Below, piece after piece: positions 1 to 8,584 of a DNA stretch of 64,000 nucleotides (position 1 is the stretch's first letter; each line of letters begins with the position of its first letter). Location: positions 2,852,001-2,916,000 of the forward strand of contig NZ_JAFBCC010000001.1 in NCBI RefSeq assembly GCF_016907495.1, in the 5' to 3' direction. The translations under genes and the position numbers were made by a program. The notes under the pieces are model-generated. The model was not told the origin of the DNA. It ran no database searches and was given only the letters and a program-made list of their open reading frames with translations. The DNA comes from Arthrobacter tumbae (lineage in GTDB: Bacteria > Actinomycetota > Actinomycetes > Actinomycetales > Micrococcaceae).

Positions 1-173
1 TCACGGAGTTCACGCTAGAGCAGGGATCACCCGGTCGCCGCTTCTCGAAAGGGCGCCGGTCTGTGCTGCGCGGTAGTGTTAACGCCGACTCCCGGGATTC
101 TTCGTGAATTTCGGGCTTTCGTGTTGTCTTTTTCGTGCTCAGCTTCATTTCAAGTTACCCCTGAAGGAACGCC
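1..173 (+). promoter_or_regulatory. Leader region upstream of mfd
   Basis: Non-coding stretch at the left edge. A GAAGGA ribosome binding site at 163-168 lies five bases before the mfd ATG and fixes that start. I recognise no clear -35/-10 pair and no end of an upstream gene. Confidence 0.5.
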
Positions 174-3100
174 ATGGCCCCCTCCGGACCCACCCTCAAC
201 GGTCTCCGCGCTGCCCTGCAGGAAGACGCCTCCTTCGCGCGGGTGCGCACCAACGCCTCCCGCCGGATTGCCGACCGCAGTACCGACCTGGAGATCGGCG
301 CCCCCACGGGGCTGCGCGCGGCGCTGCTCGCGGAAATGGTGGATGGGCTGGCGTCGGCCTCAAACGACGACGACGGCGGCGCGTCCGTGGTCGTAGCCGT
401 CACCGCCACAGGGCGGGAGGCAGAAGATCTGGCAGCTGCGCTGCGAAGCTACCTGCCGGCGTCGGGCATTGAAGAGTTTCCAAGCTGGGAGACGCTGCCG
501 CACGAGCGGCTCTCACCCCGCTCCGACACGGTGGGCCGGCGGCTGTCGGTCCTGCGGCGGCTGGCGCACCCGGGCGCCGACCCGATACGGGTCATCACGG
601 CGCCCATCCGCGCCGTCGTACAGCCGCTCGTTGCCGGGCTGGGTGAGCTGGAGCCGGTCACGCTGAAGGTGGGTCAGGAGCGCGGGTTCGACGAGGTGGT
701 CCGCGCGCTCGCCGACGCCGCGTACGCCCGCGTGGACATGGTCACCCACCGCGGCGAGTTCGCCGTGCGCGGCGGGATCATCGACGTGTTCCCGCCCACC
801 GAGGACCACCCCATCCGCGTCGAGTTCTTCGGTGACGAGGTGGACCAGATGCGCTGGTTCGCAGTGGCCGACCAGCGCTCGCTGCCCACCGACGGTGACC
901 GTGGTGCACCCACCGAGCTGTATGCGCCGCCATGCCGTGAGCTGCTCATCACGCCGTCGGTCATGTCCCGTGCCGCGCACCTGAAGGATCAGCTGCCGGC
1001 TGCGGCGGGGATGCTGGAGAAGATTGCTGGCGGGATCGCCGTCGAGGGCATGGAGTCGCTGGCGCCGGTGCTGGTTGACGCGATGGTGCCGTTTGTCGGT
1101 GAGCTGCCGGCCGGGTCGATTGCCGTCGTCGTCGAGCCGGAGAAAGTGCGCGCGCGCGCCCACGACCTTGAGACGACCAACGAGGAATTCCTCCAAGCGG
1201 CGTGGGCAACAGCGTCCGACGGCGGGGCGGCGCCGGTCGATCTGAGCGGCCAACTGGGTGCCGATCTGGAGGCGGCGAGCTTCCGTTCACTGGTTGATAC
1301 GCGGTCTTCGGCGCTCGCCAATGATGTTGCGTGGTGGTCGGTGACGTCCTTCGGGTCCGATGAGCTGCTGACCGACGTCGACAGTTTCACCGTTGCGGCG
1401 CGTGAGCCGCGCGGGTACCAGGGCGACGTCGCCGAGATGATGGAGTTTCTCGGCGGTCGGGTTCGTGACCAGTGGCGGGTGGTGGTCGCGACCGAGGGCC
1501 CTGGACCGGCCCAGCGCCTCGCTGAGCTGTTCCACGACGCGGACATTCCGGCGTCGCGCGTTGATTCGCTTGAGCGCTCGCCGCAGCCGGGAATCATCGA
1601 AATCACGACGTCCTCGGCGGGCCGCGGGTTCGTGCTTGACGGGTTGAAACTGGGGCTGCTGACCGAAGCGGACCTGCTGGGGAGGACGAGTGCCTCCGGC
1701 ACCCGCGACATGCGGAAGATGCCCTCGAAGCGGCGCAACGCCGTCGACCCTTTGCAGTTGCGCGAGGGCGACTTCGTGGTGCACGAGCAGCACGGTGTGG
1801 CGCGGTTCATCGAGCTGATCCAGCGGTCCACAGGCGCCGGGCCCACCAAGACCATCCGCGAATACCTGGTGCTGGAGTACGCGCCGTCCAAGCGCGGCGC
1901 GCCGGGTGACAGGCTGTTTGTGCCGACGGATCAGCTGGACCAGGTGACGCGCTACGTGGGTGGCGATACGCCGGCGCTGTCGAAGATGGGCGGCTCCGAC
2001 TGGTCGAAGACCAAGAGCCAGGCGCGCAAGGCCGTCAAGGAGATTGCCGGTGAGCTGATCCGGCTGTACTCGGCGCGGATGGCGTCGCGCGGGCATGCGT
2101 TCGCGCCGGACACGCCGTGGCAGCGCGAGCTTGAGGAGGCCTTCCCGTACATCGAGACGCCGGACCAGCTGACCACGATCAACGAGGTCAAGGCGGACAT
2201 GGAGCGCGAGGTCCCGATGGACCGTCTGGTCTCCGGTGACGTGGGCTACGGCAAGACGGAGATCGCGGTGCGGGCGGCGTTCAAGGCTGTGCAGGACGGG
2301 AAGCAGGTGGCGGTGCTGGTGCCCACCACGCTCCTGGTGCAGCAGCACTTCGAGACGTTCTCGGAGCGGTTCTCCGGGTTCCCGGTGCGGATTCGTCCAC
2401 TGTCCCGGTTCCAGACGTCCAAGGAGTCCAAGGAATCGGTGGAGGGGCTGAAGAACGGTTCTGTCGACGTCGTGATCGGCACGCACCGGCTGCTCTCCAC
2501 CGAGGTACAGTTCAAGGATCTTGGGCTCGTGATAGTGGACGAGGAGCAGCGGTTCGGCGTTGAGCACAAGGAAGCGCTGAAGAAGATGCGGACCAACGTG
2601 GACGTGCTGGCGATGAGCGCCACGCCGATTCCGCGAACGCTGGAAATGTCGCTGACCGGGATCCGTGAGACGTCCACGCTGGCGACTCCGCCGGAGGAGC
2701 GGCACCCCGTGCTGACGTACGTGGGTCCGTATACGGATAAGCAAACGTCGGCGGCGATTCGCCGCGAGCTGATGCGCGAGGGGCAGGTGTTCTTCGTGCA
2801 TAACCGGGTGTCGTCGATCGACCGGACGGCGTCGCATATTCAGCAGCTGATTCCGGAGGCGCGGGTCGCCGTCGCGCATGGGCAGATGAGCGAGTCGCGG
2901 CTGGAGCAGATCATCGTGGACTTCTGGGAGAAGAAGTTCGACGTGCTGGTGTGTACAACGATCATCGAGACCGGGTTGGATATTTCGAACGCGAACACGC
3001 TGATCGTTGACCGGGCGGACAACTACGGGCTGTCGCAGCTGCACCAGTTGCGCGGGCGCGTTGGGCGTGGGCGGGAGCGGGCGTACGCGTACTTCCTGTA

Positions 3101-3791
3101 CCCGTCGGAGAAGCCGCTGGGGGAGGTGGCGCTGGAGCGGCTGAAGGCCGTGGCGTCACACAACGAGCTCGGTGCCGGTATGCAGTTGGCGCTGAAGGAC
3201 CTCGAGATCCGCGGCGCGGGCAACATGCTGGGCGGGGAGCAGTCCGGGCACATTGCCGGGGTGGGCTTCGACCTGTATATCCGGTTGGTCGGTGAGGCCG
3301 TGGCTAACTTCCGCGGCGAGGCTGAGGAGAAGGCCGCCGAGATGAAGATCGAGCTGCCGGTCAACGCGCATCTGCCGCACGATTACGTGCCGGGGGAGCG
3401 GCTGCGGCTGGAGGCGTACCGGAAGCTCGCGTCGTGTCTGACCGATGCGTCGATTGACGAGGTGGTCGAGGAGCTTCAGGACCGCTACGGTGACCTGCCG
3501 GCGCCGGTGGTGAACCTTGTCGCTGTGGCGCGGTTCCGGGTACGGGCGCGTTCGGTTGGCCTGACGGACGTGGCGCTGCAGGGGAACTTCATCAAGTTTG
3601 CGCCGGCCAACCTGCCTGAGTCCAAGGAGATGCGTCTGAAGCGGATGTACCCGGGTGCGTCGGTGAAGCCCGCGATGAATGCGGCGTTGATTCCGAAGCC
3701 GAAGACTGCTGCTTTTGGGGGCCGCGACCTCGCGGATGCGGCGATCCTCGAGTGGGCGCAGAACGTGGTGGATGCGGTGTTCGCGCCCTAA
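174..3791 (+). CDS. mfd: Transcription-repair coupling factor Mfd
   Basis: ATP-driven DNA translocase that removes RNA polymerase stalled at lesions and recruits the UvrABC excision machinery. The 1205-residue product is full length for the family. Visible parts in order: UvrB-like N-terminal modules; the polymerase-interacting domain near residue 532 (DFVVHEQHGVARF); Walker A GYGKTE near 690; DEEQ box (DEEQRFGV) near 788; SATPIPRTLEMS; the helicase motif QLRGRVGRG near 957; and a C-terminal regulatory domain. The ATG is set by GAAGGA just upstream. An acidic patch near residues 62-70 (SNDDDGGAS) is encoded by a copy of the dispersed ACGACGACGG motif and looks like a tolerated linker insertion. 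The stop runs straight into an interlocked inverted repeat. Confidence 0.97.
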   Translation: MAPSGPTLNGLRAALQEDASFARVRTNASRRIADRSTDLEIGAPTGLRAALLAEMVDGLASASNDDDGGASVVVAVTATGREAEDLAAALRSYLPASGIEEFPSWETLPHERLSPRSDTVGRRLSVLRRLAHPGADPIRVITAPIRAVVQPLVAGLGELEPVTLKVGQERGFDEVVRALADAAYARVDMVTHRGEFAVRGGIIDVFPPTEDHPIRVEFFGDEVDQMRWFAVADQRSLPTDGDRGAPTELYAPPCRELLITPSVMSRAAHLKDQLPAAAGMLEKIAGGIAVEGMESLAPVLVDAMVPFVGELPAGSIAVVVEPEKVRARAHDLETTNEEFLQAAWATASDGGAAPVDLSGQLGADLEAASFRSLVDTRSSALANDVAWWSVTSFGSDELLTDVDSFTVAAREPRGYQGDVAEMMEFLGGRVRDQWRVVVATEGPGPAQRLAELFHDADIPASRVDSLERSPQPGIIEITTSSAGRGFVLDGLKLGLLTEADLLGRTSASGTRDMRKMPSKRRNAVDPLQLREGDFVVHEQHGVARFIELIQRSTGAGPTKTIREYLVLEYAPSKRGAPGDRLFVPTDQLDQVTRYVGGDTPALSKMGGSDWSKTKSQARKAVKEIAGELIRLYSARMASRGHAFAPDTPWQRELEEAFPYIETPDQLTTINEVKADMEREVPMDRLVSGDVGYGKTEIAVRAAFKAVQDGKQVAVLVPTTLLVQQHFETFSERFSGFPVRIRPLSRFQTSKESKESVEGLKNGSVDVVIGTHRLLSTEVQFKDLGLVIVDEEQRFGVEHKEALKKMRTNVDVLAMSATPIPRTLEMSLTGIRETSTLATPPEERHPVLTYVGPYTDKQTSAAIRRELMREGQVFFVHNRVSSIDRTASHIQQLIPEARVAVAHGQMSESRLEQIIVDFWEKKFDVLVCTTIIETGLDISNANTLIVDRADNYGLSQLHQLRGRVGRGRERAYAYFLYPSEKPLGEVALERLKAVASHNELGAGMQLALKDLEIRGAGNMLGGEQSGHIAGVGFDLYIRLVGEAVANFRGEAEEKAAEMKIELPVNAHLPHDYVPGERLRLEAYRKLASCLTDASIDEVVEELQDRYGDLPAPVVNLVAVARFRVRARSVGLTDVALQGNFIKFAPANLPESKEMRLKRMYPGASVKPAMNAALIPKPKTAAFGGRDLADAAILEWAQNVVDAVFAP

Positions 3792-3860
3792 ACCCCTTCT
3801 GGAACTTTTGCGCACCTCCGGTGGGTTCCGAGGGGGTTGAAGCCGCCGGACGTGCGCAAA
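3791..3860. repeat. Two interlocked inverted repeats after mfd
   Basis: Arm pair A is AACCCCTTCTGGAAC (3791-3805) with GTTCCGAGGGGGTT (3825-3838). Arm pair B is TTTGCGCACCTCCGG (3807-3821) with CCGGACGTGCGCAAA (3846-3860), 14 of 15 bases matching. The order A1-B1-A2-B2 means both helices could form together only as a pseudoknot; otherwise they are alternatives. Position suggests an mfd terminator or mRNA 3'-end structure, but there is no U-tract. Confidence 0.6.
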
Positions 3861-4043
3861 TCTTCCGGGATGGGCCTTGTTTGCGGATTCTTGTTGTCCT
3901 TGAGCTACTTGGAGAATTCAGGATTGAAAACTTGAGGAAATCTTCGAACTGAGCATGTCCCCCGTGCAGGACTCTCTTGAGATCAGCCTGCGAGAGTTGC
4001 GTCAGAGCAGGAACAAGCAACTCACATCAAAGGGGATCACATC

Positions 4044-4517
4044 ATGAACAAGGTCAAGACTTCCAAGAAGCGCATCGCCATCACCACCGCGGCACTGGTC
4101 GCCGTTGGCGGCGGTGCAGCCTTCGCCTACTGGACCTCCACAGGAACCGGCACCGGTGCTGCTCAGACGGGAACGACGGAGCCGTTCACCATCACCAGCA
4201 CCGCAGCAACCGGCGGGCCGCTGAGCCCGGGCGGTCCGAGCCAGGAAGTCGCCTTCGTGGTCGCTAACCCCGGAACCGGCGTACAGCAACTGAACAACGT
4301 CGTTGTGACGGTTGCGAATGCCGACGGCAGCGCCTGGACCTCGGTCGCAGGCTGCTCGGCAGCGGACTACACAGTCGGCACCGTCGCCATCACTGGTGGT
4401 GACATGGAGCCCGGTGCCACCAAGTCCGGCACCGTGACGATCAAAATGAACAACCTCGAAACCAACCAAAACGGCTGCAAGGACGCAGACGTTCCACTGT
4501 ACTTCTCCGCCAGCTAG
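4044..4517 (+). CDS. SipW-type signal peptide exported protein
   Basis: 157-residue secreted protein of unknown function. The N-terminus (residues 1-35) has Lys/Arg residues, a hydrophobic stretch and the FAYWTS sequence typical of substrates of SipW-like signal peptidases, which in other Gram-positives export matrix or fibre proteins such as TasA. The mature part is rich in Gly, Thr and Asn and ends with a probable beta domain holding two Cys (GCSAADY and NGCKDAD). That domain aligns by eye with the C-terminus of the product at 6771-7361. AAGGGGA lies before the ATG. No SipW-like peptidase gene is in the window, so processing in trans is inferred. It leads a cassette of three surface-type genes. 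Confidence 0.7.
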   Translation: MNKVKTSKKRIAITTAALVAVGGGAAFAYWTSTGTGTGAAQTGTTEPFTITSTAATGGPLSPGGPSQEVAFVVANPGTGVQQLNNVVVTVANADGSAWTSVAGCSAADYTVGTVAITGGDMEPGATKSGTVTIKMNNLETNQNGCKDADVPLYFSAS

Positions 4518-4532
4518 TTTCCATGGTGTTTG

Positions 4533-4577
4533 CGGCTCCCGCCGGTCAGTTCTCGCTGTCTGTCGGGAGCCGTTCTT
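4533..4577 (+). terminator. Candidate terminator hairpin
   Basis: Perfect 9-bp arms CGGCTCCCG (4533-4541) and CGGGAGCCG (4564-4572) enclose a 22-base loop and are followed by TTCTT. It lies between two same-strand genes, so it may only partly stop transcription and thereby set the ratio of the two products. Confidence 0.6.
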
Positions 4578-4607
4578 GTACAGTCCAGTTCGCGTTGAGA
4601 GAGTCCG

Positions 4608-6719
4608 ATGCCGAGTTCATGCCAGTGCGCAGTGACCGGATCCCGTAGGGGGATTCGGTCACTTCTGTTGGCTTCGGCACGGTGGGCGGGCGGCGGTATC
4701 GTCGTTGTGACTCTCTGGTTCACCGCCATCGTCTTAGGCGCGGTTCCGGCCGGTGCCTACTGGCAGGCGAGTGGATCCGGCGCCGCTCTTGCGACCACGG
4801 GAACGCTGATGGCGGCGACCGGCGTCGCGGTCCCGGCAACCTCTCATGGAAGCGTTCCAGTCAGCTGGACCGCGTCCGTCGGCACCCCTGCGCCGCAGGG
4901 ATACTATGTCACCCGCAGCACGACTGGAACCAGTGTGCCGGCCTGCGGCAGCAGCCCGACGGTCTTAATTTCCGGCACGTCCTGCACCGACATCGCTGTA
5001 CCGGATGGCACACACACCTACATGGTCACGGCGGTCTTCCGGTCCTGGACGGCCGGCAGCGCCCCTAGCGGCACCGTCACCGTGGCCACCGCGAGCAGGC
5101 TCGCCTTCGCTGTCGCGCCGTCCAACACCACGGCCGACACCGTGATCGCCCCGCCCGTGAGGGTCAGCCTACGAACATCGACCGGAACGGCGGTGGCGCA
5201 GTCCGGCGTTCCGGTCACCCTCGCTCTCGGGGCTAATCCCGGTGGCGGAACCCTTGCCGGAACGTTGAGTGCGTTCACCGATGCTCAAGGGATAGCTACT
5301 TTCGCGAACCTTTCCATCGATAAGGCAGGCACCGGTTATACCCTGCTCGCAGCCAGTCCGCAGTTGACCTCTGCGACAAGCAACCCATTCGACATTGCAC
5401 CGCGCGTTGTGGCATCAAAGATCGGTTTCGTTTCCTCCCCGGTCTCGGGTACGGCGTCCGGCACAGCCAATCTGGGACCCTTCACCGTGCAGCGCCAGGA
5501 CTCGTTCGGCAATCCCGTTTCTGCACCGGCAGGCGGGACCGTGATCAGTCTTTCCTCTAATTCCACTGGGGTCCGGGTTTTCTCCGGCACTTCCAATGGC
5601 GCCTCCGCAACAACGGTCACCATCCCGGCGGGCTCGTCGACGGTCTCCTTCTACTACGGGGACACAAAGGCGGGTATCCCTACGATCACGGCAGCCGGCC
5701 CGGGTCTCTCGGGCGCAACCCAAACCGCTACCGTCACCGCTGCGGCAGCAAGCAAAGTTGCCTACACCACCTCCCCGGTCTCGGGTACGGCGTCCGGCAC
5801 AGCGAATCTGGGCCCGTTCACCGTGCAGCGCCAGGACTCGTTCGGCAATCCCGTTTCTGCACCGGCAGGCGGGACCGTGATCAGTCTTTCCTCTAATTCC
5901 ACTGGGGTCCGGGTTTTCTCCGGCACTTCCAATGGCGCCTCCGTAACAACGGTCACCATCCCGGCGGGCTCGTCGACGGTCTCCTTCTACTACGGGGACA
6001 CAAAGGCGGGTATCCCTACGATCACGGCAGCCGGCCCGGGTCTCTCGGGCGCAACCCAAACCGCTACCGTCACCGCTGCGGCAGCAAGCAAAGTTGCCTA
6101 CACCACCTCCCCGGTCTCGGGTACGGCGTCCGGCACAGCGAATCTGGGCCCGTTCACCGTGCAGCGCCAGGACTCGTTCGGCAATCCCGTTTCTGCACCG
6201 GCAGGCGGGACCGTGATCAGTCTTTCCTCTAATTCCACTGGGGTCCGGGTCTTTTCCGGCACTTCCAATGGCGCCTCCGTAACATCGGTCACCATCCCGG
6301 CGGGCTCGTCGACGGTTTCCTTTTACTATGGGGACACAAAGGCGGGTATCCCTACGATCACGACAGCCGGCCCGGGTCTCTCGGGCGCAACCCAAACCGC
6401 CACCATCACGGCGGCGGCGCCGAAGCGGCTGATCTTCGGACAGCAGCCGACCGACGCACCGAAAGGCGTGATTATCGCGCCCGCAATCACCGCTCTGGTC
6501 GTTGATGATTTCGGGAACCAGACCGTCAGTACCGCGCAGGTCACCATCAGCAAGACGTCCAACCAGGGCTCTGTGGGCGGGAATGTGATCGAGAACGCGA
6601 TCAACGGTGTCGCGACCTTCAACATTTCCATCAGCGGTCCGTCTCAGCAGTACACGCTGGAACTGACATCACCTGGCCTTACTGCCTCGCCACTCAGTAA
6701 CCCTTTCAGGATCAGTTGA
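4608..6719 (+). CDS. Secreted Ig-like repeat surface protein
   Basis: 703-residue exported protein, probably an adhesin-like or structural surface protein. Residues 26-48 are hydrophobic and run into GAYWQASGSG, resembling the SipW-type cleavage region of the preceding protein. A fibronectin-III-like segment (about 80-165) and an Ig-like domain (about 170-265) follow. Then come three near-identical 112-residue Ig/invasin-like units containing GTASGTANLGPFTVQRQDSF (about 276-603) and one divergent final domain. There is no C-terminal membrane or sorting signal: the protein ends NPFRIS and is closed by two adjacent TGA codons. The next gene, which begins with an LAATG-transmembrane segment, lies in the same frame after 51 bases. 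The Shine-Dalgarno is weak (GAGAGA), so the start is less certain than the frame. Confidence 0.7.
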   Translation: MPSSCQCAVTGSRRGIRSLLLASARWAGGGIVVVTLWFTAIVLGAVPAGAYWQASGSGAALATTGTLMAATGVAVPATSHGSVPVSWTASVGTPAPQGYYVTRSTTGTSVPACGSSPTVLISGTSCTDIAVPDGTHTYMVTAVFRSWTAGSAPSGTVTVATASRLAFAVAPSNTTADTVIAPPVRVSLRTSTGTAVAQSGVPVTLALGANPGGGTLAGTLSAFTDAQGIATFANLSIDKAGTGYTLLAASPQLTSATSNPFDIAPRVVASKIGFVSSPVSGTASGTANLGPFTVQRQDSFGNPVSAPAGGTVISLSSNSTGVRVFSGTSNGASATTVTIPAGSSTVSFYYGDTKAGIPTITAAGPGLSGATQTATVTAAAASKVAYTTSPVSGTASGTANLGPFTVQRQDSFGNPVSAPAGGTVISLSSNSTGVRVFSGTSNGASVTTVTIPAGSSTVSFYYGDTKAGIPTITAAGPGLSGATQTATVTAAAASKVAYTTSPVSGTASGTANLGPFTVQRQDSFGNPVSAPAGGTVISLSSNSTGVRVFSGTSNGASVTSVTIPAGSSTVSFYYGDTKAGIPTITTAGPGLSGATQTATITAAAPKRLIFGQQPTDAPKGVIIAPAITALVVDDFGNQTVSTAQVTISKTSNQGSVGGNVIENAINGVATFNISISGPSQQYTLELTSPGLTASPLSNPFRIS
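5435..6417 (+). repeat. Three tandem 336-bp coding repeats
   Basis: The same DNA recurs at exactly 336-base spacing (GGTCTCGGGTACGG at 5441, 5777 and 6113), giving nearly three full 112-codon units. Only scattered bases differ between units, including at silent positions, so duplication or gene conversion was recent. Copy number may vary between strains and assemblies may collapse here. Confidence 0.92.
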
Positions 6720-6770
6720 TGACCCGCCGGAACAGGACACTCAGGGAACGAATGGGAAGGAGCGTGCGGG

Positions 6771-7361
6771 ATGAATTGCGATGACCTCGCTGCCACCGGG
6801 TTCGGCGCAGGGGTGGTCGTACTCTTTGCACTCATCACCGTGGGGGCAGGATTCCTTCTGCTCTTCTATGCGCGTGCACGTCGCCGATCTGCGCGCGTAT
6901 CCCACGCTGCGATTGCGCTGACGCTGCTGATCCTCTGCAGCGGCTTGGCAGGCGTGGGTGGGTTGCCGACGGCGCACGCAGCACCGTCGGATTGCGCAGG
7001 TTCAATGCCGGGGCCCAACGAGGAAGTTCGGGCAACCCAGATCGTGACCATCACCGGTCTCGCACCAGGGGTGGCCCCCGCGCCGATTGAGGGCGTCGTG
7101 GTCAATGAAAGCTCCAGCACCAGATACATCGAGGCCGTTACCGTCAGCATCATCTCGGTCACCAAAGCGGTCGGCGCTGCAGCGGGAACGTGTGATGTGA
7201 CGGACTACAACCTGTTTGACGTGGCGATGCCAGTCGATCGCGTCCTCCGGCCGGCTGAAGCCGCAGAGTTCTCCGGTGCATCAATCGGCTTCAGCAACAA
7301 ATCCGTCAATCAGGACGCATGCAAGAAAGCCTTGGTCAACCTCCGCTACGATCCGAGCTGA
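6771..7361 (+). CDS. Membrane/exported protein with N-terminal LAATG segment
   Basis: 196 residues, function unknown. The N-terminus is unusual: LAATG at residues 6-10, a hydrophobic helix, then ARARRR. That is the layout of an actinobacterial cell-wall sorting signal, but here it starts the protein. A second hydrophobic segment (about 46-66) ends in THAAPSDC, like a signal-peptidase site. The remaining ~120 residues form a beta-rich domain with CDVTDY and DACKKA that parallels the C-terminal domain of the 4044-4517 product. GGAAGGAG lies before the ATG, with somewhat long spacing. It closes the surface-protein cassette. Topology is inferred from hydrophobicity only. Confidence 0.6.
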   Translation: MNCDDLAATGFGAGVVVLFALITVGAGFLLLFYARARRRSARVSHAAIALTLLILCSGLAGVGGLPTAHAAPSDCAGSMPGPNEEVRATQIVTITGLAPGVAPAPIEGVVVNESSSTRYIEAVTVSIISVTKAVGAAAGTCDVTDYNLFDVAMPVDRVLRPAEAAEFSGASIGFSNKSVNQDACKKALVNLRYDPS

Positions 7362-7551
7362 CTCGGATAGGTGCCCCGCGCCGAGCGCTGTGGACAGCAC
7401 GCGCCGTCGTCGTTACCCGGTGGTAAAGTCGTAGCGTCCATGCGGGTCCGACCACCTGTCCCGACGCTATCGATACCCAACGCCGGAACGGCTACACGGG
7501 TGCGGCGGGAACCGTTCAGCGCATGGCAGCGAGTAGAAGTATGGAGAACAT

Positions 7552-8574
7552 GTGACCATGGAAACCACGCGCGCCGGAACCACCGTTGCACCGGCGTCGA
7601 GGGCCCTGGACGTGATCGGTGGCGATCTCACCGAACGCAGCCTGCGCCGCTACCTGGAGGGAATTCCGGGCGTCGATGCCGTCGGCCTGGAAGCCCGCGC
7701 CGCCGCCCTTGGAACGCGCTCGATCAAGACCACCTCGAAGGCCTGGGCGCTGGACACCATCATCCGGCTCACCGACCTCACTACGCTTGAGGGCGCCGAT
7801 ACACCGGGCAAGGTTCGCTCGCTGGTCGCCAAGGCTATGGTGCCGGATCCCGATGACATGTCTACCCCGCGCGTTGCCGCGGTGTGCGTGTACGGCGACA
7901 TGGTGCCCGCCGCTGTCGAAGCCCTCGGCTCAGCCCACGACGACGGCGCTCCCGGCCGCATCAACGTCGCCGCCGTGGCAACCGCCTTCCCGAGCGGCCG
8001 CGCGTCCCGGTCAGTCAAACTTTCCGACACGTCCGACGCCGTTGCCGCCGGAGCCGATGAGATCGACATGGTCATCGACCGCGGCGCGTTCCTCTCCGGC
8101 CGGTACGGGCAGGTGTTCGACGAGATCGTCGCCGTCAAGGAAGCATGCAAGCGCCCGGACGGTACCTACGCGCACCTGAAGGTCATCCTCGAAACCGGTG
8201 AACTGAACACGTATGACAACGTGCGCCGCGCCTCCTGGCTGGGCATCCTCGCCGGCGGCGACTTCATCAAGACCTCAACCGGCAAGGTCACCCCGGCGGC
8301 CACGCTGCCCGTGACGCTGTCCATGCTCGAGGTCGTCCGCGACTGGCACCGGCTCACCGGCGAGAAGATCGGCGTGAAGCCCGCGGGCGGAATCCGTGCC
8401 TCCAAGGACGCCATCAAGTACCTGGTCACGGTCGCCGAAACTGTGGGGGAGGAGTGGCTGCAGCCGGACCTGTTCCGCTTCGGTGCCTCCAGCCTCCTCA
8501 ACGACGTGCTCCTGCAACGCCAGAAGCTCACCAGCGGCCGCTACTCCGGCCCGGCCTACGTCACGATCGACTAA
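7552..8574 (+). CDS. deoC: Deoxyribose-phosphate aldolase
   Basis: Cleaves 2-deoxyribose-5-phosphate to glyceraldehyde-3-phosphate and acetaldehyde, the last step of deoxynucleoside salvage. The 340 residues contain the Schiff-base lysine motif FIKTSTGK and the second active-site lysine in GVKPAGGIR. It is longer than the ~260-residue enterobacterial enzyme because of an N-terminal extension, as in many actinobacterial forms. GTG at 7552 sits five bases after GGAG; ATG at 7558 is an alternative. The two aldehyde dehydrogenase genes follow at once, which fits oxidation of the acetaldehyde product. Residues SAHDDGAPG carry a copy of the dispersed ACGACGACGG motif. Confidence 0.95.
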   Translation: MTMETTRAGTTVAPASRALDVIGGDLTERSLRRYLEGIPGVDAVGLEARAAALGTRSIKTTSKAWALDTIIRLTDLTTLEGADTPGKVRSLVAKAMVPDPDDMSTPRVAAVCVYGDMVPAAVEALGSAHDDGAPGRINVAAVATAFPSGRASRSVKLSDTSDAVAAGADEIDMVIDRGAFLSGRYGQVFDEIVAVKEACKRPDGTYAHLKVILETGELNTYDNVRRASWLGILAGGDFIKTSTGKVTPAATLPVTLSMLEVVRDWHRLTGEKIGVKPAGGIRASKDAIKYLVTVAETVGEEWLQPDLFRFGASSLLNDVLLQRQKLTSGRYSGPAYVTID

Positions 8575-8584
8575 AGGACCTGCC

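Noticed and set aside
1287..3044. Long open frame on the minus strand inside mfd
   Set aside because: Arg/His/Gln-rich translation with no recognisable domain, fully antisense to a clear mfd; typical of high-GC codon bias.
5415..6395. Minus-strand open frame with a repeated Cys/Arg peptide
   Set aside because: The repetition only mirrors the 336-bp coding repeats of the Ig-like gene on the other strand.
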